Of a DNA stretch of 41,361 bases, positions 8,865 through 16,739 are shown piece by piece (the stretch's first letter is position 1; the number at the start of each line of letters is the position of its first letter). Origin of the DNA: Bacteroidales bacterium Bact_09 (lineage in GTDB: Bacteria > Bacteroidota > Bacteroidia > Bacteroidales > UBA932); assembly GCA_001603455.1 (NCBI GenBank), contig LUZA01000080.1, forward strand, positions 1-41,361. Reading direction: 5' to 3'. A program made the position numbers and the translations under genes. Under the pieces are notes generated by a model. That model made no database searches and was not told the origin of the DNA. It was given only the letters and a program-made list of their open reading frames with translations.

Positions 8865-9616
8865 AACAGAAAGTGTACATAAAGATATTGCTGCTTGCGG
8901 CGCTCTTTGCCGGTACGGCCTCGGTCATTCCCAGGTATGGCTATAAAATAGAGGACGTATTGCCGCACAATATCAGTGCCTACACCCAGGGTTTCTTCTA
9001 TTATGATGGTCATTTCTACGAAAGTACCGGACAATACGGTCAATCCATGATCGCACAGGTAGAGGTGGCTACGGGACGTGTCCTGCGCTCACATGCTCTT
9101 GATAGCCGGTATTTTGGAGAGGGAGCATGCATCCTGAACGGCATGATATACCAGCTCACATGGACAGAAAAGACATGTTTCATTTATGATGCAGAAACTT
9201 TCAGGTTATTGGGAACCCGGCGGTACAACCGGGAAGGTTGGGGTCTTACGACAGACGGAAAGGAACTGATCATGAGCGACGGGAGTTCTGTCCTTTATTT
9301 TCTGGATCCGGAAACCCTGCTTGACAAACGATCTGTCAATGTGACCATGGAAGGCAACAGGGTGGATTACCTGAATGAACTGGAATACATAGAAGGAGAA
9401 ATATGGGCTAACATTTACATGAGCGACCAGATTGTACGCATAGATCCCGGGACAGGAAAAGTGACCGGTGTTATAGACCTTAAAGGGTTGCTGCCCGCAT
9501 CACTGCGCGGGCCGGCTACAGATGTGCTCAACGGGATCGCATACGATCCTCAGACAAAAAGTATATGGATTACGGGGAAATACTGGCCCCGTGTTTATAA
9601 AATATCTTTAAAATAA
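8861..9616 (+). CDS. Glutaminyl-peptide cyclotransferase (bacterial/plant type)
   Basis: The 251-residue protein has an N-terminal hydrophobic export signal at about residues 5-23, followed by a beta-propeller-type sequence with 'YTQGFFYYDGHFYESTGQYGQS', 'LTWTEKTCFIYD', 'EGWGLTTDGKELIMSDGSS' and 'NELEYIEGEIWANIY'. These are the family's repeat motifs, and the Glu residues belong to its active site. The enzyme cyclises N-terminal glutamine to pyroglutamate on exported proteins, which matters in Bacteroidota where signal peptidase often leaves Gln at position +1 (known for the phylum). It overlaps pyrG by 4 bp. Confidence 0.88.
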   Translation: MKQKVYIKILLLAALFAGTASVIPRYGYKIEDVLPHNISAYTQGFFYYDGHFYESTGQYGQSMIAQVEVATGRVLRSHALDSRYFGEGACILNGMIYQLTWTEKTCFIYDAETFRLLGTRRYNREGWGLTTDGKELIMSDGSSVLYFLDPETLLDKRSVNVTMEGNRVDYLNELEYIEGEIWANIYMSDQIVRIDPGTGKVTGVIDLKGLLPASLRGPATDVLNGIAYDPQTKSIWITGKYWPRVYKISLK

Positions 9617-9621
9617 TAATG

Positions 9622-9693
9622 TTCCAGGGGTGCCCGGTAACGGGCTGAGATAATACCCTTTGAACCTGATCCGGATAATACCGGCGGAGGAAA
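9622..9693 (+). promoter_or_regulatory. TPP riboswitch (thi-box)
   Basis: The sequence carries the thi-box core in order: GGGGTGCC, GGGCTGAGA, ACCCTTTGAACCTGATC and GGATAATACCGGCGGAGG. These are the conserved loops that bind thiamine pyrophosphate. The 3' arm of helix P1 contains the GGAGGA that is also the ribosome binding site of the TonB receptor, 8 nt before its ATG at 9699. Ligand binding would therefore be expected to mask translation initiation directly (inference). The element starts 6 nt after the preceding stop codon. Confidence 0.95.
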
Positions 9694-9698
9694 AAATT

Positions 9699-11921
9699 AT
9701 GAAAAAAATCATTATTGCGGGTTTGCTGCTGGCCCCTGTCATTACAACAGCACAAGAAGTAAGAAATTTGGATTCTATTGTCATCGTGGCTACCCAGGCA
9801 GCCAAGGATTCACCTGTGGCACACCGGGAAGTTACCAAAGAAGATCTGGTGCGTACCGCACCTGCACAAAACCTGCCCTTTGCCCTGGCGATGACGCCAG
9901 GAGCCGTTGTAGTAGGTGAAAATGGTACGGGAAGCGGCTATGCCTATTTGCGTATCCGTGGTTCGGAAGGATCGCGTATACAGGTAAATCTAAACGGAAT
10001 TACGCTGAACAATGCCGAATCCCAGGAAGTGTTCTGGGTCAATCTGCCCTCATTGAGCGGATTTTTGGAAAATGTACAGGTACAACGCGGGGTAGGGACT
10101 TCCGTAAACGGGAGCGGGGCTTTCGGAGCTACCGTAAATATGCATACCCTGTATTCACGACCCCGGCCTTATGCCGGAGCGGAGCTGGCTTACGGTTCTT
10201 TTAACACCTGGAATATGGCCATTGGTGCCGGAACCGGGATCGGGACCAAAGAATCATTCCTGCCCAACGGAATGAGTCTGGATATCCGTTACGCGCATAA
10301 TTTGACGGACGGATACATCCGCAACGGAAAGGGAAACCTGCAGTCGCTCTTTACAAGACTATCCTTTATCCATCCGGACTATTCCATAAAAGCTTATTAC
10401 ATTTACGGGGACCAGTGCACCGGCATCACCTGGGAAGGTATATCCCGTGAAATGCTGGAAACTGACAGAAGGTACAATCCGGCCGGGGAATATACCGACG
10501 ATCAGGGGAATGTTCGCTATTACCCTAATGAAACCGATAATTATACCGAACACCACGTTCAGTTGAATTATTCCCATAACATAACGGGAAGCTTTTCTGT
10601 AAGCAACACCCTGCACATGACCAAAGGCGACGGGTATTACGAGAATTACAAAGAAAAAAGTGCCGGAGATTACATTGTCCGTCGCTCTATGGATAACATT
10701 TACGCGGCTTTAAGCTCTGTGGCACGGTGGAGAATCTCGGAGATTCTGCGCCATAGCTCCGAGATTCTTCTTGGTCTCAATTATGCATACTACAACGGGT
10801 ATCATTTCGGGTTGATGACTTACCAGCTGGAACAGCCCGATTTTGCAGATGCCCAGGAGTATTACCGGAACTTGGGGAGTAAAAATGATTTCAGTACATT
10901 CCTGAAGGGAACGTTTGAAGTGCCCCTGGGAGCCGATCCGGACAATATGCTGAAATTCTTCGGTGATATGCAGTACCGTCATGTAAACATGATGATGGAA
11001 GGTCCGGACAAAGACGGAGCATTGCTGGATCACAGATCATCTTATAACTTTTTCAATCCAAAGGCAGGAGTAACTGCCGTGATCAAAAAGGATCACCAGA
11101 TTTATGCATCTGTATACACGGGTAGCCGGGAACCGTCCAGGAGCGATATTAAAGAATCCATTAAAGCCGGGAAAACGGAAGACGTGAAACACGAACGTAT
11201 GTATGACTTTGAAGGAGGATACCGGCTGACAGCCCGTCACTTTATGCTGGGTGTGAATTTCTACGCCATGGAATACCGCAACCAGCTGGTCCCAACAGGA
11301 AAGAAGAGCGATACCGGCTACGAGATCAAAGAAAACGTTCCGGTCTCCTACCGCCGGGGGGTGGAACTGGAAGCCGGCTGGCAACCTTTCCCGCAATTGC
11401 GCCTGGAAGGAAACGCCTGCCTGAGCCGCAACAAGATCAAAGATCTGACCATATATCTGGATACTTACGACCATCCGTATATGTGGAATCCTTTGGCAGA
11501 TCAGGTTACCGAACATTACAATCTGACCGACCTGATATATTCACCCTCCTTCACCGCTGCTGCACTTGTAGCCGTAAAACCTTTTGCCGCAGGGCGTTCC
11601 CTGTTACAAAACATGGAAGCTGCCTTTACGGCCCGTTTTGTAGGAAAGCAATATTATGACAACACCTCTAATCCTGACCGCATGCTGCCGGCGTACCAAC
11701 ACCTGGGATTCATCCTTTCGCAACCGTTTGCCACCCGCAAGGCAGGAACATTTACACTAAGTCTTTTTGCCGATAACCTGCTCGACCAAAAATACTGTGC
11801 AAGTGCCTGGGCTTACCGGGCGGCTTTCCGCGATACAGGTACCATTGAGCTTACCGAAGGCTTCTATCCCCAGGCCGGGTTTAATGCCATGATCAAAATT
11901 ACCTGGGAATGGGGGAACTGA
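9699..11921 (+). CDS. TonB-dependent outer-membrane receptor, probably thiamine
   Basis: The 740-residue protein starts with a signal peptide (MKKIIIAGLLLAPVITTAQ), followed by a plug domain with 'LRIRGSEGSRIQVNLNGITLNNAESQ' and 'VQVQRGVGTSVNGSGAFGATVNM', and a 22-strand-type barrel ending in an aromatic/Trp residue. The ATG at 9699 is chosen because earlier in-frame starts lie inside the riboswitch and the signal peptide begins here. The TPP riboswitch and the PnuT gene behind it imply thiamine or a precursor as substrate. Residues about 345-357 (RISEILRHSSEILL) are encoded by a dispersed palindromic element, see the separate entry. Confidence 0.9.
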   Translation: MKKIIIAGLLLAPVITTAQEVRNLDSIVIVATQAAKDSPVAHREVTKEDLVRTAPAQNLPFALAMTPGAVVVGENGTGSGYAYLRIRGSEGSRIQVNLNGITLNNAESQEVFWVNLPSLSGFLENVQVQRGVGTSVNGSGAFGATVNMHTLYSRPRPYAGAELAYGSFNTWNMAIGAGTGIGTKESFLPNGMSLDIRYAHNLTDGYIRNGKGNLQSLFTRLSFIHPDYSIKAYYIYGDQCTGITWEGISREMLETDRRYNPAGEYTDDQGNVRYYPNETDNYTEHHVQLNYSHNITGSFSVSNTLHMTKGDGYYENYKEKSAGDYIVRRSMDNIYAALSSVARWRISEILRHSSEILLGLNYAYYNGYHFGLMTYQLEQPDFADAQEYYRNLGSKNDFSTFLKGTFEVPLGADPDNMLKFFGDMQYRHVNMMMEGPDKDGALLDHRSSYNFFNPKAGVTAVIKKDHQIYASVYTGSREPSRSDIKESIKAGKTEDVKHERMYDFEGGYRLTARHFMLGVNFYAMEYRNQLVPTGKKSDTGYEIKENVPVSYRRGVELEAGWQPFPQLRLEGNACLSRNKIKDLTIYLDTYDHPYMWNPLADQVTEHYNLTDLIYSPSFTAAALVAVKPFAAGRSLLQNMEAAFTARFVGKQYYDNTSNPDRMLPAYQHLGFILSQPFATRKAGTFTLSLFADNLLDQKYCASAWAYRAAFRDTGTIELTEGFYPQAGFNAMIKITWEWGN
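10731..10767 (+). repeat. Dispersed palindromic element, copy 1, inside the TonB receptor gene
   Basis: AGAATCTC-G-GAGATTCT is an 8+1+8 perfect inverted repeat, followed by GCGCCATAG and a second CTCCGAGATTCT. The first 12 bases (AGAATCTCGGAG) pair perfectly with the last 12, so the whole unit can fold in two ways. The 22 bp at 10732-10753 match those at 28606-28627 except for the central base. The element is translated in frame without a stop. Confidence 0.8.
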
Positions 11922-12472
11922 TCCTGGAAATATTCGGGACCGTCACAGGTCTGCTTTATGTATGGTTGGAAATAAAACACCGCCGCTCCATGTGGATCGT
12001 GGGCATTGTCATGTCTGTGTGCTATATTGTTGTTTTTGGAGTCGAAGCACTGTATGCTTCTATGGGTTTGTACGTTTATTATCTGGGCATGAGCCTTTAC
12101 GGCTGGTTCAAATGGGGTAAAAAAACACAACAGGAAAATCGGCCACCACTCAGACCGGTACACATGAATTCTTCCACGGCATGGTTCTCTGCCGGATTGC
12201 TAGCCGTGGTTTTTGGCGGTGTATGGGTTGCACTCAAGTTTCTGACAGATCATCCCGCTCCGGCTGTGGATGCCGCCATCACCACACTCAATATGGTGGC
12301 CACCTGGCTGTTGACACGCAGTGTCATTGAACAATGGTTGTTACTGGTAGTAGCCAACATACTGGCAATCATTCTTTATGCCCATACCGGTTTGTGGTTT
12401 ACCACCGGATTGTACGGCGTTTATCTTGTTGCCTCTGTCATAGGGTATATGAACTGGAGAAGAAAAATTTAG
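11909..12472 (+). CDS. pnuT: PnuC-family permease, probable thiamine transporter PnuT
   Basis: The 187-residue protein is almost entirely hydrophobic with six to seven membrane segments and the PnuC-family loop 'YYLGMSLYGWFKWGKK', where the paired Trp residues line the substrate site. Members near TPP riboswitches in Bacteroidota carry thiamine rather than nicotinamide riboside (family knowledge). The gene overlaps the TonB receptor by 13 bp, so both are under the riboswitch. A thiamine pyrophosphokinase, often the third gene in such operons, does not follow. Confidence 0.85.
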   Translation: MGELILEIFGTVTGLLYVWLEIKHRRSMWIVGIVMSVCYIVVFGVEALYASMGLYVYYLGMSLYGWFKWGKKTQQENRPPLRPVHMNSSTAWFSAGLLAVVFGGVWVALKFLTDHPAPAVDAAITTLNMVATWLLTRSVIEQWLLLVVANILAIILYAHTGLWFTTGLYGVYLVASVIGYMNWRRKI

Positions 12473-12480
12473 TACCTTTG
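12473..12480 (+). promoter_or_regulatory. -7 promoter box (TACCTTTG) upstream of the amidohydrolase gene
   Basis: TACCTTTG directly follows the pnuT stop codon. With a 7-nt offset, transcription would begin near 12487, only about 9 nt before the ATG at 12496, so the leader would be very short. A -33 element is not apparent. Confidence 0.5.
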
Positions 12481-12495
12481 CCAAAATATACCGTT

Positions 12496-13782
12496 ATGAA
12501 AACGATTCTTATTTCTAACGTTCTTTTGTACAAGGAACGGAAAGATGTCTTGATAGAAGGGAATAAGATAAAAAGTGTAGAACCGGCAGGAACCTTTCTC
12601 AAACAGGGATATAACCACATTATTGACGGTTCGCAGAAAGCAATCATTCCCGGATTCGTGAATGCACACGCACATTCGGCAATGACATTGTTCCGGGGCG
12701 TGGGGGAAGACGTACCCCTTGACCAGTGGCTGAGGGAACGTATCTGGCCTTATGAAGCCAAACTGGACGAAGAAATGGTTTACTGGGGTGCCAGACTGGC
12801 TTGTGTGGAAATGATCCGTACCGGTACTACCACTTTCAACGATATGTACTGGCACCTGAACGGAACAAAACGCGCAGCAGAAGAAATGGGCATGCGTTCC
12901 GTACAGTCATTTACATGGCTGGACAATTTTGACGAGAGCATCATAGAACAGAACAAGAAAATGATGTGTGAAGCCCACAAGGCCAGTGCAGAATGGAGCC
13001 CGTTGACTACATTTGCCATTAGCCCTCATGCCATTTATACCGTTAGTGAAAAGTCCTTCCGTTACATAAGCGCTTACGCTAAAGACCACGACATTCCGGT
13101 GCATACGCACCTGGCCGAGACAAGGTCAGAAATGGACCAGGCCGAACGCGATTTTGGTATGAGTCCGACCGAATACCTGAATAAACTTGGTTTGGTGAAT
13201 CCCAATCTTATTGCCGCACATTCACTCTGGCTGAGCAGCGACGATATCAAACTGCTGGGGGACAACGGAGTAAATACAGTTCACAACCCCAATTCCAATC
13301 TTAAACTCGCTTCGGGTTATAAATTTAAATACAACGAGCTACGGGACGCCGGGGCCAACGTGTGCCTGGGCACAGACGGCTGTGCCTCGTCCAACAACCT
13401 GGATATGATAGATAGCATGAAAGCTGCGGCACTGCTGCAGAAGGTGTGGAGGAATGATCCGGGCGCCATTCCCCTTAAGGAACTGATGGATGTGGCATCG
13501 CTCAACGGAGCCAAAGCCTTGCGCATCAATGCAGGGAGAGTTGCCCCGGGATTTCTGGCCGATGTAGCCCTTGTAGACATGGCCAAACCATCTTTCGTTC
13601 CCAACCACTATTTCCTGGCAAACCTGGTCTATGCGGCCAATGGGGAATGTATAGACACCGTCATCTGCGATGGGAAGATCATTATGGAAAACCAACAAAT
13701 ACCCGGTCAGGAAGAGATCTACCAAAAAGTACAGGAAGTAGCCGACAGGGTTGTAGATTATAAAAAGAAGAAAAAAAAATGA
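12496..13782 (+). CDS. Amidohydrolase, SAH/MTA deaminase-like
   Basis: The 428-residue protein belongs to the metal-dependent amidohydrolase superfamily. It shows the metal ligands HAH in '[17 protein letters not shown]', His in '[12 protein letters not shown]', His in 'IAAHSLWLS' and Asp in '[11 protein letters not shown]'. This set is typical of the S-adenosylhomocysteine / methylthioadenosine / guanine-type deaminase branch (MtaD/SsnA/TrzF-like). ATG 12496 is chosen because upstream frames run into pnuT and lack homology. It overlaps the purine nucleoside phosphorylase start (ATGA), so a role in nucleoside salvage is likely. The exact substrate is not determined. Confidence 0.85.
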   Translation: MKTILISNVLLYKERKDVLIEGNKIKSVEPAGTFLKQGYNHIIDGSQKAIIPGFVNAHAHSAMTLFRGVGEDVPLDQWLRERIWPYEAKLDEEMVYWGARLACVEMIRTGTTTFNDMYWHLNGTKRAAEEMGMRSVQSFTWLDNFDESIIEQNKKMMCEAHKASAEWSPLTTFAISPHAIYTVSEKSFRYISAYAKDHDIPVHTHLAETRSEMDQAERDFGMSPTEYLNKLGLVNPNLIAAHSLWLSSDDIKLLGDNGVNTVHNPNSNLKLASGYKFKYNELRDAGANVCLGTDGCASSNNLDMIDSMKAAALLQKVWRNDPGAIPLKELMDVASLNGAKALRINAGRVAPGFLADVALVDMAKPSFVPNHYFLANLVYAANGECIDTVICDGKIIMENQQIPGQEEIYQKVQEVADRVVDYKKKKKK

Positions 13783-14594
13783 AGACATCTGTGTACCAAA
13801 AGTCAGCTGATTACATACTGGCAAGGATCCCTGAACGGCCGGGCATCGGCATTATATTGGGCAGTGGGCTGGGCAAGCTGGCCGACTCCATTACCGACCA
13901 GGTAGTAATCCCCTATCCCGACATTCCCAATTTTCTGATGTCCACGGCTCCCGGGCATAAAGGCAATCTGATCTGGGGCCGGCTGGGTGGAAAAAATGTG
14001 ATCTGCATGCAGGGTCGGTTCCATTACTATGAAGGATACGGAATGGAGCAAGTGACCTTCCCCATACGGGTATTTAAACTGCTGGGCGTAAAGGCGTTGT
14101 TTGTCTCGAACGCGGCAGGAGGCATCAATCCCCGCTTTAAAGTGGGGGACCTGATGGTTATCCGCGATCATATCAACCTGTTGCCCAATCCGCTGATAGG
14201 GGAGAACAACCCCGACTTTGGGGTCCGTTTTCCCGATATGACACGCACCTACGATAAGGAATTGCGCAAGATCTGCGACGATATGGCCGAAATTCGGGGT
14301 ATTTCCCTGCGTCACGGTACGTATATAGGCAGCACCGGACCCACTTTCGAAACACCTGCAGAATATAACTTTTTCAAGACCATCGGAGCCGATGCCACCG
14401 GCATGTCCACCGTTCCCGAGGTGATCGTAGCCCGTCACTGCGGTATGCGCGTTTTTGGTATATCGGTCATTACCAATGAAGCACATGATTTTGCCGATGA
14501 TTTTGAAAACGACGGGGACGATGTGATCGTAGCTGCAGATGGTGCTGCAGATAAAATGGCGCTTTTATTTGCAGATATTATAGCCAACATGTAA
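13779..14594 (+). CDS. punA: Purine nucleoside phosphorylase
   Basis: This 271-residue trimeric-type PNP cleaves inosine and guanosine with phosphate to base and ribose-1-phosphate. Motifs are '[15 protein letters not shown]' (phosphate loop), '[11 protein letters not shown]', 'VSNAAGGIN', '[12 protein letters not shown]' and '[17 protein letters not shown]'. It is coupled to the amidohydrolase by a 4-bp overlap. Length is typical. The residue pattern fits the inosine/guanosine-specific class rather than MTA phosphorylase. Confidence 0.94.
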   Translation: MKTSVYQKSADYILARIPERPGIGIILGSGLGKLADSITDQVVIPYPDIPNFLMSTAPGHKGNLIWGRLGGKNVICMQGRFHYYEGYGMEQVTFPIRVFKLLGVKALFVSNAAGGINPRFKVGDLMVIRDHINLLPNPLIGENNPDFGVRFPDMTRTYDKELRKICDDMAEIRGISLRHGTYIGSTGPTFETPAEYNFFKTIGADATGMSTVPEVIVARHCGMRVFGISVITNEAHDFADDFENDGDDVIVAADGAADKMALLFADIIANM

Positions 14595-14650
14595 GCTTTT
14601 TGATTCAGGACGCAGCTTCCTGCAAAACACTCCGACGGAACTACTTAAGC

Positions 14651-14710
14651 TTTTCGTTGAAGAAAATAGCCTTTTCATTGAAGAAATAGCGGTTTATATT
14701 GAAAATATCG
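14651..14710 (+). repeat. Three imperfect 20-bp direct repeats upstream of the lipoprotein pair
   Basis: Units at 14651, 14671 and 14691 share the pattern TTTTCNTTGAAGAAATAGC; the third is more diverged (TTTATATTGAAAATATCG). A perfect 7+1+7 palindrome, TTTATTT-C-AAATAAA, follows at 14736-14750, 5 bp before the ATG of the first lipoprotein. Spacing of about two helical turns would suit a regulator binding one face (inference). No TAnnTTTG box is clear here. Confidence 0.55.
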
Positions 14711-14755
14711 TTGACATGCATGCGTGTAAACGAAATTTATTTCAAATAAACTGTT

Positions 14756-15655
14756 ATGAGAAAAATCATTCTTGCAATCCTTGCTTTGATAGTCATCGCC
14801 GGTTGCGTTAAGGACTTGCCCTATAAAGATTTACCCATTCCAATTCAGTTCAATGCAGGCCTTTCTCCAGTGAACACCCGTGCCCCTATAATATCTTCCG
14901 GAGGTTTACCCACGTCACCGATTGCCGGAATTCAGATCCTGAGAGCAGCAGATATTACCGCATCTCCTGACTGGTCGGTTGTTGCGTCCGTTGCCGCCAC
15001 AGCCACCGTGGCAACGAACGGATCTGTGGGTTCCATATCTTCAACACAGTATTACAATGCCAATCCAGCCCTGAATGCCTGGTTCATGTCGTTTTATCCT
15101 TCAGGTACCATGGGGACTGGCAAAGTGAGCTGGACCATCACCGGACAGGAAGACATTATTGTGGCCCCGTCGGTAAGTGCCGGGAACAAAGCATCACCTG
15201 TCACAGCCGCTCTGGCTTTTGCCCACAAACTGACCCAGTTGCAGTTTAAAGTGATTGCTGCTTCTTCCACGGCCGTTACTCAATGGGGTACAGTTTCGTC
15301 CATTAAAGTCAATGCAGACACGGCCCTCGAACTGGCACTCAGTACGAACGCACTGGCAGCTGCATCCGCTCCAGTGAATACTGATCTGAGCACATCGGGA
15401 AGCTTTCCCATTACCTTACCAACAGTGACTGCTGCAGATGCGGGACTGGTAATGGTTCTGCCGGGAAGCCTTAACACCATCAAGGTAACTACGGCCAATT
15501 CCCCGGAACAGACTGTCAGTATATCAGGCCTGACGACGACCGTTGCCGGATCAGCTCATTTGATTACCCTGACCTTTACGGAACTTGGCGGCATAACCTT
15601 CAGTGCCACCCTGACAGACTGGGTTACAGGAACAGGTGGGTCGGGATCTTTATAA
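14756..15655 (+). CDS. Fimbrillin-like lipoprotein (Mfa-like family), first paralogue
   Basis: The 299-residue protein has a lipoprotein signal ending 'LIVIAGC' (Cys17). The mature chain is Thr/Ser/Ala-rich and contains 'NTRAPIIS', 'SWTITGQEDIIVAPSVSAGN' and 'LAFAHKLTQLQFKV'. The 'FAHKL-Q' segment is characteristic of the Bacteroidales fimbrillin family (Mfa_like). Such proteins are surface-exposed and may form thin fimbriae or tip subunits. It is followed after 17 bp by a paralogue with the same C-terminus (FSATLTDWVTGT). Confidence 0.82.
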   Translation: MRKIILAILALIVIAGCVKDLPYKDLPIPIQFNAGLSPVNTRAPIISSGGLPTSPIAGIQILRAADITASPDWSVVASVAATATVATNGSVGSISSTQYYNANPALNAWFMSFYPSGTMGTGKVSWTITGQEDIIVAPSVSAGNKASPVTAALAFAHKLTQLQFKVIAASSTAVTQWGTVSSIKVNADTALELALSTNALAAASAPVNTDLSTSGSFPITLPTVTAADAGLVMVLPGSLNTIKVTTANSPEQTVSISGLTTTVAGSAHLITLTFTELGGITFSATLTDWVTGTGGSGSL

Positions 15656-15672
15656 TCATTTGGTAGTTACTG

Positions 15673-16605
15673 GTGCGTAACAGTGTGAAGAAGGTATTCC
15701 TCATAGTATCCCTTTTAATATTCGGTTGTACCAAGGAAGCACCCGAAAAGAATCCTCCTCCCGTAGATGGGGTACAGGTGCCCATTGGTTTTGGTGCCGG
15801 AATTATTAATACCAGAGCACCAATTATTTCGGTATCTGGTGTCCCCAGTACACAAATTGACGGGATACAGCTTTTACGGGCTGAAGCTGCAAAAAAATCA
15901 ACACCTGTCTGGACTTCAACTTCTTCTGTTACAGCAACGGCTTCATTCTTTACTACAGGAACTTTCACTGCTTACCCTACACAATATTATCCGGGTAGTA
16001 AAAACACATATGCACATTTTACAGCGTATTATCCCGGTGTAAATGAAAATTCCGTTGTCACTACCTTGTCCAACGGAGTTGCCACCTTTACCATTACCGG
16101 TCAGGAAGATATTATTTCTGCACCATCTGCATCTGCACAGGGAAATCAGAATCCAATCCCTGTTGCACTGACTTTTGCACACAAGCTGGCACAGGTACAG
16201 ATCTATATAAAAGCTGCCAATGCAGGTGCCATTTCGGCGTGGGGAAATATTACGGCAGTTAAGGCCACTTCACCCACGGTACTTACGCTTAACGTTACCA
16301 GTCAAACCCTGGCTCAACATGCTACTACTCCGGTGGTGGCGGACCTGTCTACAGGAAAATCTCCCCAGGCACTGACCACCGAATTTGCTTCTTTCGGGAC
16401 CATTTTAGTATTCCCGGGAGCCCTAACCATTAAAGTTACTTCTGCTAATGTGCCTGAACAAATCGTAACCATTACCCCATCAATCACTACGGTTTCCGGT
16501 CAGTCTCACCGGATAGACCTGACATTCACTGCTACCGCCACCAGCTTCAGTGCCACCCTGACAGACTGGGTTACAGGCACTCCGGGCACAATCACGATTG
16601 AATAA
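15673..16605 (+). CDS. Fimbrillin-like lipoprotein (Mfa-like family), second paralogue
   Basis: A 310-residue paralogue of the preceding gene: 'NTRAPIIS', 'FTITGQEDIISAPSASAQGN', 'LTFAHKLAQVQIYI' and 'FSATLTDWVTGT' all recur. The signal ends 'LLIFGC' with a likely lipidated Cys. The start is uncertain: GTG at 15673 gives the stated length, while GTG at 15685 (KKVFLIVSLL) gives a more usual signal peptide. No ATG is suitably placed. The 33 bp near the 3' ends of the two genes are identical, pointing to recent duplication or gene conversion. Confidence 0.8.
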   Translation: MRNSVKKVFLIVSLLIFGCTKEAPEKNPPPVDGVQVPIGFGAGIINTRAPIISVSGVPSTQIDGIQLLRAEAAKKSTPVWTSTSSVTATASFFTTGTFTAYPTQYYPGSKNTYAHFTAYYPGVNENSVVTTLSNGVATFTITGQEDIISAPSASAQGNQNPIPVALTFAHKLAQVQIYIKAANAGAISAWGNITAVKATSPTVLTLNVTSQTLAQHATTPVVADLSTGKSPQALTTEFASFGTILVFPGALTIKVTSANVPEQIVTITPSITTVSGQSHRIDLTFTATATSFSATLTDWVTGTPGTITIE

Positions 16606-16667
16606 ATCAAGCAACCTTGCTTTCGGGCTGGCCGGAATGATTCCTAAACATGGGTTTCATTTGATAT

Positions 16668-16712
16668 TTTCCGGAATTTATATGTAAATATGCCGGAAAT
16701 AAATTAAGTTTG
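16668..16712 (+). promoter_or_regulatory. Palindrome and -7 box (TAAGTTTG) upstream of the carboxyltransferase operon
   Basis: TAAGTTTG at 16705-16712 fits TAnnTTTG and predicts a start near 16719, giving a leader of about 21 nt with GGAG 9 bp before the ATG. Directly upstream an imperfect palindrome spans 16668-16699, with outer arms TTTCCGG and CCGGAAA and inner arms ATTTA and TAAAT. This could be an operator for the five-gene run that follows (inference). Confidence 0.55.
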
Positions 16713-16739
16713 CAGGTTTAATAATATAATGGAGTAGAT

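Noticed and set aside
9660-9698. Upstream TTG start for the TonB receptor
   Set aside because: It lies inside the conserved core of the TPP riboswitch, and the signal peptide begins at ATG 9699.
12334-12495. N-terminal extension of the amidohydrolase
   Set aside because: The extra residues overlap pnuT in another frame and contain no amidohydrolase motif; a promoter box lies between pnuT and ATG 12496.
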